Origin: DASVEE01 sp036399695
GTDB lineage: Bacteria; Acidobacteriota; Thermoanaerobaculia; Gp7-AA8
Reading direction: 5' to 3'
Length of the DNA: 24,500 nt
Assembly (NCBI GenBank): GCA_036399695.1
Contig: DASWMP010000073.1
Span: 1-24,500, forward strand
The stretch's first letter is position 1, and each line of letters starts with the position of its first letter. The notes under the pieces are model-generated. The model had not been told where the DNA came from. It did no database searches and saw only the letters and a program-made list of their open reading frames with translations. Made by a program: the position numbers and the translations under genes. Of this stretch, positions 13,715 through 22,600 are shown one piece after another.

Positions 13715-14873
13715 GCCCCTGCCTCTGCCACGGCGGCACGTTCGAATTCGGCTTGCGGTCCGGATCGGCGGCGGCTTCGGCCTGCTTCTCGGCGGTGACG
13801 AGCTGTTTGCGGATGGAGCCGAGGATGCGCGTATCGGTGGCGATGGCCAGGTCGACGAGCTTCTGGCGATCCTTGAAGCCGTTGAAGGCGATGACGAAGC
13901 GGTCGATGCGGAAGGCGACGGCGCGGCCGAGATAGCGGTCTTCGGCGGTGAAGTTGTCCTCGCCGAGGTTCGGGATCGCATCGAGGAGCTTGCCGTTCCG
14001 GACGTAGAGGGCGCGGTAGCTTTCGAGGATGCGCGTGGCCGTGGCCTTGTTCGACGCCGGGATGATCACCCCTTCCATGATGTCGCCGCCCATGTTGAAG
14101 GAGGCCTGGAAGGAATTGGCGAGGATGACCTGGCCGAAGCCCTGCTCGGCGGAGTAGCGCTCGCTGTTCGGCACGCGCACGTCCGTCGGGAAGAAGTTGA
14201 AGACGGCCGGCTTGGCCGGGGCGGCCGGCATGCGCTCGGCGACCGAGGCCGCCAGCCGTTGCAGCGCGGCGCCGTCAGGGCTGCCGCCGGTGATCCGCAC
14301 GTAGAACGGTCCGCGCCAGAGGTGGACCGAGTGCTTCGCCTGGAACGCCTCGTTCTCGACGTTGGCGATGAACTGCACGTTCGGCTTCTTGCGCATCGAG
14401 TACGAGCCGAAGCTCTTCACGAAATCGGGGTAGCGGAAGATCTCCACCGTCGCGAAGCCCTGGTTGTTCACGCCCGCGTACTTGCCGACCGTCAGGTCGA
14501 GGGCCTCGTAGCGGGTGAAGTTCCGCGCGTCCGCGCCAAGGAACGAGGGGAGGCGGTCACCCGGGACGACGATCGGGTCTTCTTCCAGCTTCCAGCCGGG
14601 GGCTTCCTGCCCGCGGGGGATGAACTGGAGGCTGGGGGAGTCGATGGAGGCGAAGTTCTCCTGGATCCGCGGAGGCGGAGGCGCGGCCACGGGCTTGGTG
14701 TCGTTACAGCCGCTGGTGGCGGCGAGTAGCGTCAGCGTCAGGAGCGCGAGAGCGATTCGAGGAACTCGAGCGTCACGCGGACGCCCGCGCCCGTCGACCC
14801 ACGTCCGTCGCGCGCTGTTTCGGATTCGGCGTACGCCGTGCCTGCGATATCGAGATGAGCCCAGGAGGGACAA
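13710..14873 (-). CDS. DUF6599-like lipoprotein
   Basis: The conserved part is a lipoprotein of about 345 residues. A hydrophobic stretch ALALLTLTLLAATSGC ends at a lipobox-like Cys. A Pro-rich linker and a domain with GDRLPSFLGADAR, YEALDLTVGKYAGVNNQGF, FVKSFGSYSMRK and LWRGPFYVRI follow, matching the general pattern of DUF6599 (a cell-envelope family of unknown role common in Acidobacteriota). The only standard in-frame start is ATG 14873, which would place 40 arginine-rich residues before the signal peptide. An ATC at 14754-14756 sits just where a normal signal peptide would begin. The true start is thus unsettled. The gene overlaps the end of pepA by 19 to 136 bases and is probably co-transcribed. 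Confidence 0.65.
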   Translation of the reverse strand: MSLLGSSRYRRHGVRRIRNSARRTWVDGRGRPRDARVPRIALALLTLTLLAATSGCNDTKPVAAPPPPRIQENFASIDSPSLQFIPRGQEAPGWKLEEDPIVVPGDRLPSFLGADARNFTRYEALDLTVGKYAGVNNQGFATVEIFRYPDFVKSFGSYSMRKKPNVQFIANVENEAFQAKHSVHLWRGPFYVRITGGSPDGAALQRLAASVAERMPAAPAKPAVFNFFPTDVRVPNSERYSAEQGFGQVILANSFQASFNMGGDIMEGVIIPASNKATATRILESYRALYVRNGKLLDAIPNLGEDNFTAEDRYLGRAVAFRIDRFVIAFNGFKDRQKLVDLAIATDTRILGSIRKQLVTAEKQAEAAADPDRKPNSNVPPWQRQGQ

Positions 14874-16204
14874 TCAACAAACTCCTTCAGAAAGACGGCG
14901 GCGGTGAGGGCACCTCCCCAGCGGCCGCCCGAGTTCTTCATGTCGGCCCATTCGCTGCGGATGCCTTCTTTGTATTCGTCCCAGAGCGGAAGTCTCCAGA
15001 CGCGATCACCGACGCGCTCCCCGCAATCAATCAACTTCCGAGCCAGCTCATCGTCATTGGCGAAGAGACCGGCTGCTTCGCTGCCGAGCGCGACCACGCA
15101 GGCGCCCGTCAGGGTGGCGAAATCGAGGATGTGGTCGGGCTTCAGGTTCGAGGCGTAATGGAGGGCATCGCCGAGGATCATGCGCCCTTCGGCGTCGGTG
15201 TTGACGATCTCGACCGTCTTGCCGTTCATCATCGTGATGATCTCCCCCGGCTTGTAAGCGCTGCCGCTCGGCAGGTTGTCGGTGGAGGCGAAGATGCTCG
15301 TGATCTTCACCGGCAGCTCCAGCCGGGCCGCGGCTTCGATGATGCCGATGACGGCGGCGGCGCCGCACATGTCGAACTTCATCTCTTCCATCCGGTCGGC
15401 CGGCTTGATGGAGATGCCGCCGGAATCGAAGGTGATGCCCTTGCCGACCAGGGCCACGTGCTTTCTGGCCTCCTGCTTCGGGGTGTACTCCATGACCACG
15501 AAGCGGGGCTCTTCGATGGAGCCGCGGTTGACGGCGATGAGGCCGCCCATCTTCATCCGGACGATGTCCTCACGGCCGTAGACGGTGCACTTGATGCCGA
15601 CTTCTTTAGCCACCTCTTCGGCGCGATTGGCCAGGGCCGTGGGGGTGATGATGTTGGACGGCCCGTTGGCCAGGTCCCGCACGGTGCGGATGGCCGTGGC
15701 GATGGCCGTGACTTCGGCCTCGAGGGCGGCGATGCGGGCGTCGTCGAGATCCGGGTGGGCGATGAGCGTGGCGGTGATCGTGGGACGCTTCGGCTCGTCT
15801 TTATCGGGCGTGAGGTAGGCGTCGTACTTATAGTCGGCCGCGCCGAGGTAATCGGCGGCGACGCGGGTGGTGCGGGAGGCGTCGAGTTCCGGCAGGAGGT
15901 GAGGGAGCAGGACGGCGATGTTCGCGTCGCGCTGCTTCCTGGCGGTGCGGCCGGCGGTGGTGAGCGCCGTGCGCAGGCTGCGGATCGTCAGTTTGCCCGG
16001 CTTCCCGAGCCCGATGAGCGTGAGCTTCCGCGGCTCGCCCGAGAGGATGGTGATGGATTCGTCGCCGCGCCCTTCGAACCGTGCCGCCTCGATCGCCTGA
16101 CGGACCTCCGGCGGAAGCGGGAGGTCACGGTGCTCTTCGGACAGCAGGACGAAGAGATGATCGAGCGAGGAAAGTTGCGGATCGCGGCTGATGTGGACTT
16201 GCAT
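14738..16204 (-). CDS. pepA: Leucyl aminopeptidase (M17 family)
   Basis: A 488-residue cytosolic aminopeptidase with two metal ions, which removes N-terminal residues from peptides. The catalytic half contains GKGITFDSGGISIKPADRM followed by MKFDMCGAAAVIG (around residue 252 onward) and the family signature NTDAEGRMILGDAL (near 331-344), which carry the metal-binding Lys, Asp and Glu residues. The N-terminal domain is divergent, as usual for M17. In some bacteria PepA also binds DNA; nothing here shows that. ATG 16204 was chosen because MQVHISRD fits the family's N-terminus; the in-frame start at 16240 adds only an Arg-rich leader. The 3' end overlaps the next lipoprotein gene. Confidence 0.93.
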   Translation of the reverse strand: MQVHISRDPQLSSLDHLFVLLSEEHRDLPLPPEVRQAIEAARFEGRGDESITILSGEPRKLTLIGLGKPGKLTIRSLRTALTTAGRTARKQRDANIAVLLPHLLPELDASRTTRVAADYLGAADYKYDAYLTPDKDEPKRPTITATLIAHPDLDDARIAALEAEVTAIATAIRTVRDLANGPSNIITPTALANRAEEVAKEVGIKCTVYGREDIVRMKMGGLIAVNRGSIEEPRFVVMEYTPKQEARKHVALVGKGITFDSGGISIKPADRMEEMKFDMCGAAAVIGIIEAAARLELPVKITSIFASTDNLPSGSAYKPGEIITMMNGKTVEIVNTDAEGRMILGDALHYASNLKPDHILDFATLTGACVVALGSEAAGLFANDDELARKLIDCGERVGDRVWRLPLWDEYKEGIRSEWADMKNSGGRWGGALTAAVFLKEFVDCPSWAHLDIAGTAYAESETARDGRGSTGAGVRVTLEFLESLSRS

Positions 16205-16264
16205 GGCGGGGCGGATTGTACTCCGTCGCCGCACGCGCAAGAGGGAAGGACGGCGGGGTGGAAG

Positions 16265-16575
16265 TTACAGTTCGAAGGGCTCGTGGTGCTCGGGGATATC
16301 GCGCCCCGGAGGGCTCGTGGCACTCATGCGCGTCAGCCAGGCGAGGTAGGTTTCGGATGGCATGTAGTTGTAGTCGCGCGCACGATCGAGCGCGCGGCGA
16401 TGTCCGCGGCCGTCGTAGGGACGTCACGCTCGAAATCGAGACGGTCAAGACCACCTGGCGATCGCATCGAAAAGCTCCAACAGACCGTGTTTCGCGAAAG
16501 CTCCCGCACTTCTTCCCGGTTCGTGCCCGGCACCCCCAGCAGAAAGCGTACGTCCTCCGCATCATTCAGGACATT
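16265..16575 (-). pseudogene. Decayed gene fragment with three frame changes
   Basis: Reading the minus strand, a protein-like sequence moves between two frames. Frame A has LNDAEDVRFLLGVPGTNREEVRE. Frame B continues from 16501 with AFAKHGLLELFDAIAR. Frame A resumes with LDFERDVPTTAADIA. Frame B then gives LDRARDYNYMPSETYLAWL and runs to TAA at 16265-16267. Each piece reads like native protein and joins smoothly to the next, so at least three small indels have occurred. The first join fits a one-base loss near 16501. The pattern recalls the C-terminal part of nucleotidyltransferase-type (antitoxin-like) proteins, but I cannot confirm the family. The 5' part is missing; a nonamer array begins where the reading fades. 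Assembly errors are a less likely explanation. Confidence 0.6.
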
Positions 16576-16611
16576 CCCATAGGTCCCATCTCTCTCATCG
16601 GTCCCATCGTT
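16576..16611 (-). repeat. Nonamer array, ACCGATGGG/ACCTATGGG family, second locus
   Basis: Four 9-base units, on the plus strand CCCATAGGT, CCCATCTCT, CTCATCGGT, CCCATCGTT. Their complement gives ACCTATGGG and ACCGATGAG, the same unit as inside the lipoprotein gene at 5936-5980. It lies 7 bases from the stop codon of the giant gene and directly against the truncated end of the pseudogene. Confidence 0.75.
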
Positions 16612-16618
16612 TCTCTGC

Positions 16619-19600
16619 CTACTGCGCCGGCACGTACGTCGGATCCTGGGTCTGCATGTCGATCACCGACCCGTACGCCGCCACCCGCCCGGCCCCTTCC
16701 ACCACGCGCACTGAAATGCGCGCGTTGTAGACATTGCTGAGGCCCATCTCCGTGAGGGCGCGGAACTGGCGGAACTCGTTGGCGGCCAGCGGAACGCGGA
16801 CGCTTGGGGAGACGCGGGAATCGGGGAGGATCACGCGGATCTCGACGACGGCCGGCTTGCCCGTCACTTCCGTGATGCCGAGGTTCGTGCGGTAGCGGGA
16901 GGAGTCCTCGACCTGGAGGATGTGCAGGATGCGGCCGTCGTCGCCGACGCCGTCTTCGGCCGCCACGGCGGGGATGAACTGGCCGTAGGTACCGTTGGGC
17001 GTGAGATTGTAGGTGCGGCCGCTGACGACGAGGTTGCTGTTCTCGGGCGTCGTCACGTGCACGGCGCCGCCGGTCTCCTTCAGGTTGAAGACGCTCTCCA
17101 GGGCATTGTCGAGCGTGCGCACTTCGCCCGGCTGGAGCGTGACCTCGGTCGAACGTGGTGCTTCGCCGTTCTGCGGGAAGAACGTCAGCGTGGCGGTCTG
17201 GGAGGCGAGGCCGCTATTGAAGATGCGCATGTCGGTGCGCCAGCTCGCCAGCGTGTTGTTGAGGTCCGCGACGCCCGGGAGCACCCAGTGCTTCGCCGTC
17301 GCCAGGCCGCCGAGCGGGACGCCGCTGACGAGCAGCGGGTCGTTGGTCTTGTTGTCGACGACCGAGGCGTAGGCGGTGACGCGGCCGTTGCCGCCCGTGA
17401 CCTGCACTTCGATGCGGCCGTCGGTCAGCTCGAGCTTCTGCTCGGCCAGGAAGGAGTTGAGCTGGCGCTGTTCGTTGCCCTCCAGCTCGACCGGCAGTTG
17501 GAGCACCCGCTCGCCGGCGGCGTTGAAGACGTTGACGAGCACGGACGCCGGCTGGCCCGACGCTTCGACCAGGCCGAGGTTGGTGCGGTATGCCTGCGAC
17601 TGGGCGATCTGCTGGAGGCTGAGGAGCGACGGCAGGGCGCCGTCGGCAGCGCGGCCGATGAAGCCGGCGAACGGCATGGCCGGGATGTACTGGCCGAGCG
17701 TCCCGTTCGCCGTCACGTTGTACGTCCGGCTGGAGGCGACGGCGACGCGCGAGAGCGGTTGATTCGGGTTCTGCGCTTCGGCTGGACGGATCTCCAGCAG
17801 GCCGTTGGCGCTGTCGCCGAGCGAGCCGAAGCCGTACCAGTTGCGGACGACGTCGTCGAGGGCCACGGTGCCGCCGGCATCGACGTCGATGGTCGTCTGC
17901 TTGACCTGCGAGCCGCCCGCGGGGGTGAACGTCAGGAGGTAGCGCATCCGGCTGGGCAGCGCGTTGGTGATGCGGACGTCCGACTGCCAGTGCGAGTTGG
18001 CGCCGTCGAGGTGACCGACCGAGGGGATGATCAGCGCGTTCTCCGGCGGAGCGCCCTTCGTGAGGACGGGGCGCACCGGCGTGACGAGGTTGATCGAGAC
18101 GGTAGAGCTGCGCGGCGGCCCGTCATTCGTCGAGTAGCGGCCGCCGCTGGCCGTGGTCGTGGAGATCAGGACCGTGCCGCTGAACGTGCCGTTGGTCAGC
18201 CCCTTCGGATCGGCCGAGACTTCGAGCGTGACGCCTTCCGGCGGCAGCGTGCCGCTGGCCGGTGAGACGCTGAGCCAGGGGCGGTCGACGCTGGCCTGGT
18301 AGAGCAGCGTCACGCCCGGCTCGCCGGGGACGAAGAGCTGCTGCACGACGATGCGGTCGCTGCCGACCGGGGCGCTCGCGCCGGGGTTCTGCTGGCTGCG
18401 GACGATCGGGACGATGACGACGCGCACCGTGACCGAATCCGGGCCGGCGATGCCGCGGCAGGCGGAGAAGGCCCGCACGCGGTAGTAGAAGCCTTTCGCG
18501 GCGTCGGTGACGACGTGGGTGAACGTCTTCGACGGATTGCCCTGGATCGTGAAGGTGGTGGCGTTGGTGAACTCGGCGTCGTCGGCTTCGTCCAGCTCGT
18601 AGCGGACGGCGTTCGCCACCTCGTCCCATTCGACCGCGTAGGTCTGGCCGGAGGTGGCCTGACCGACGACGCGCGGGATCACGGTAACGGCTTCGCCGCA
18701 GACGTTGAACGAGACGGCCGCGGAAGGAACGGCGGGGCAGTTCGGGAAGAGGGCGGAGACGAACCAGGTCGCCGCGCCATCCGGCAGCAGCTCCTCGGTG
18801 TGCGTCTCGGTGGTGGTGCGGTCGACGACCTGCGAGCCGGCGCTGAAGACCTGCAGGCGGTAGCTCGTGGCGCCGCCGACGGCGCTCCAGGAGAACGTCA
18901 CCGGGGAGTCGTGCGTGCCGCCGGCGGGGCTGAGCGGCGTGGGGGCGACGTTGCAGTGCGCGCCGGCCGTGAACGTCGCGCAGGAGCTGCTGACCGCCGG
19001 GCAGGTGCCGTTCGTCGCTTCGACGCGCCACTCGTACGTTGCGCCGCTTTCGAGATTCTCGTAGCCGACGGACGTCAGGTTCGTCGAAGCAAACGGTGTC
19101 GCACAGCCGCTGCCCGCCGGGCCGAAGAAGACGTTGTACGTGGCGCCGGCGCCGGAGTGCGACCAGGCGAGCTGGCCGGAGGCCGGGACGTTCGTGGCGT
19201 CGAGCGACGGCAGGACGATCATCGGGCCTTCCGTCGGGCAGGGGATGGTCTCGATCATCGTCGTGAAGGTCGCGCTGTCGTTGCCGCCGTTCGGGTCGAC
19301 GGAGGTGGTCGTGGCGGTCGCGGTGAGGCTGATGCTGCTGCCGGCGCCGGCGACGTACTGCGCCGTGACGAGCTTCGTGCCGCCGGCCGGGATCGTGCCG
19401 AGCGCACAGGGGAAGGCGGTGGTGCAGTCGCCGGCCGTGGAGACGAACGTGGCGTTCGCCGGTACCGGCGCCGCGAGCGTGACGCCGAGCGCATCGCCGG
19501 GGCCGGCGTTGCTGACGGAGATGCTGTACGTGAGCGTGTCCCCTTCCGCGGCCGCGGCCGCGGAAGGGCCGGTCATCGTCACGGCGAGGTCGGCTTTCTG

Positions 19601-22600
19601 CGTGACCGTCGTCGTGGCCGTGGCGCTGTTGTTCGCCATGTTCGGATCGGCGGTCGGCGAGGTCACGGTGGCGGTATTGCTGATGACGGTGCCGGTGGCC
19701 GCGGAGGGCGGCACGAGGTACTTGGCGCTGATCGTCTTCGACTGTCCGGCGCCGAGGCTGGCGATGGTGCAGGGGAAGGCGGTGGTGCAGTCGCCGCTGT
19801 TGAGCACGAACGTGGTGCCGGCCGGCGTCGGGTCATTGACGGTCACGCTGGCCGCCGTGTCCGGACCGTGGTTCGTGATCGTCAGCGTGTAGATGAGGTG
19901 CTGGCCGGAGTGGATGGTGGACGGCGCGAGCTTGGCGATCGCAACGTCGGCGTTCGGCACCGTCACGGTGGTGTTTGCGGTGCTGCTGTTGTTCGTGGTG
20001 TCGCCGTCGGGCGTCGTGGCCGAGACGCTGGCCGTGTTGATGATGACCGTACCGGCGGCCACCGCCGGCGAGACGGCGAACTTCGCCGTGATGCTCTTGG
20101 ACTGGCCGGGCGTGAGCGTGCCCAGGGCGCAGGGGAAGGCGGTGGTGCAGTCGCCGCTGTTGGTGACGAACGTCAGGTCGGCCGGCAGGGAGTCGTCCAC
20201 GGTGACGCCGGTGGCCGTGTCCGGACCGTGATTCGACACCAGGATCGTGTAGAGCAGGTGCTGGCCGGCCTGCACGGTCGACGGCGCGAGCTTCGTGATC
20301 GAGAGGTTCGCGTTCGTGACGGTGGTCGTCGAGCTGTCGCTGTCGTTCGAGCTGTCGGAGTCGACGCTCGAGCTCGTGACGGTGGCGCTGGTCGTGAAGA
20401 CCGTGCCGGCCGGCGTGCCCGTGGGGATGAGGTACTGCGCGACGATGGTGCGCGTCTGGCCGCTCGGAATCGCGCCGAGGTTGCAGGGGAAGGCGCTGGT
20501 GCAGTGGCCGCTGTTGCCGGCGAACGTCAGGCCCGCCGCGGGCGAGGCGTTCACGACGACGTTGGAAGCCGTGTCCGGGCCGTGGTTCGTCACCATGAAC
20601 GAGTAGGTCACGTGCTGGCCCGGCAGCTCCGTGGCCGGCGCGAAGGACTCGAGGCCGAGGTTCGCCGTGGTCGTGACGGCGGCGGCGAGACGGAGCGCGC
20701 CCGGTACGTAAGCGGCGGTGAACGTGCCGTCGGGCGGGAACGCCGGCAGCGTCTTCGTCGCGAAGTCGCTGGTGCGCGTGCCGCTGAACAGGAGGACGTC
20801 GTAGACGTCGCCGTTGCCCGGGATGTACGGGCCGGGCAGGTTCACCGCGAGCGTGCCGCCGAGGAGCAGGTCGTCGTCGACGTGGAAAACGTCGAACGTG
20901 CCGGCGGCGTTGCCGCCCACCTTCAGCGTCATCGTGCCGGTGCTGCCCTGCGCGTAGGAGCCGGTGAGGTGGATCGTGGCCGTGCTGGCCGCATCGCCCG
21001 GGGCCACGTTCGCGCCGTTGTTGCTGACCGAACCGGTGATCGTGCCGAAGCCGGTGAGCGTACCGCCGGTGAGATTGAGCGGGGCCACGGCGGCGATGCT
21101 GCCGCCGCGAAGGTTCGTGCTGCCGCCGGTCTGCGTGAAGCCGCCGAGCGAGAGCGTGCCGGCGTCGGCGTTCACGATGCCGGAGTTGGTGAATGTGACG
21201 TTCACGTTGGCTGTGGCGCCGGCTGTTTTCTTGAACGTACCGCTGTTCACGATCGAGCCGCTCGTGGCGGTCTGGATGGCCGGCGCGGACTGCAGGTCGA
21301 ACGTGTTCGTGTTGCGAAGCACGGCCGCGTTTTCGACGCTCAGCGTGCCGTCGCCTAGGTAGCGCAGCGTGCCGTCGTTCGTGAGACCGCGGCCGTCGAG
21401 CGTGTGCAGGTTCGTGTCCGTGACGTCGAATGTGGCGCCGGCGCCGATCGTGGCCGTCGTCGCCGCGGAGCCGCGGAACGTGCCGCCGCTCCAGCGTCCG
21501 CCGCCCGTGATGTCGAGGTTGGCCGGGCCGTCGATCGTCCCGCCGTTCTGCAACTCGAGCTGGGCCACCGAGAGCGGCGCGCCGAGCTGCAGCGTGCCGG
21601 TGCCATTGACGCGCAGGATGCCGCTGCCAGTCACCGGGCCGCCGTTGTAGACGAACGTACCGCCGAAGAAGTCGATCGTCGCCAGCGGATCGCTCCAGTC
21701 GATCGTGCCGCTGCTGCTGCCGCCGCCCGCGAGGATGAGGTTACGGTTCGCGACCTGCGAGCTGAGCGTGCCGGAGGCGCTGTTCGTCACCGGGACGTCG
21801 AGGCGGCTGCCGGTGTTCATCGTGCCGCCGACTTTGCGCAGCAGGCCGTCGTTGACGATCGTGCCCGAGCCCCCCTGCGCGATGGCGCCGTCGCCGTTGA
21901 GGTTGAGCGTGCCGGTGTTGACGATCGTGCTGCCGGTGAGCGTCAGGGTCGCGGTGGGGTTGAGGTTGAACGAGCCCTTGTTGCGCAGCGTGCGTCCGGT
22001 CAGGAAGCGGACGTCGGCCGAGGAGGCGTCGAGCAGCGCACCGGTCTCGACGATCGTCTCGCCGCTGCCGGCCATCGTGCCGCCGGTCCACGTCAGCGTC
22101 TCCGTCACCGTCAGGTTGGCCGTGCCGCCGAGCGTGCCGGTGTGCAGGTAGACGTGGGGGATGGTCAGCGGGGTCGAGAAGCTCGCGGTCCCGCCGTCGA
22201 TGAAGAAGAGCGACGACGCGCCCGCCATCGTCACCGTCGTGCCGGCGCCGAGCGTGTAGGTGCCGCCGGTGAGGCGGAGCTTCGTGGAGTTGCCCGTGAG
22301 ATCGAACCCGACGCTCGTGCCGCTGCTCGTGCCCCCCGCGGCCAGTTCCAGGTAGCCGGTGGCGACCTGCACGCGGCCGTTGCCGGAGTTGTTGACCGGC
22401 ACGTCGATCGTGAAGATGCCGCCGGCACCGATGCGGATGATCTCGTCGAAATTGTCGATCCGGTGCGTGGTGCCGCCGCCCGTGTCGATCGAGCTGTCCA
22501 CCGAGAGCATGAGGTTGTCGTTGTTCTCGATGCGGGAGGCGTCGTTCACCTGCAGCCGGTGCACGGTGGCGGTGTAGTAGAGGTCCTTGTTGTTGACGAG

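Noticed and set aside
16125..16565. 146-residue intact minus-strand gene
   Set aside because: Its frame joins unrelated antisense pepA sequence with one phase of the decayed gene; the protein-like signal is spread over two other frames.
14855..16582. 575-residue plus-strand frame over pepA
   Set aside because: Antisense to a well-marked M17 peptidase; composition is Asp/Gly/Arg-rich with no family pattern.
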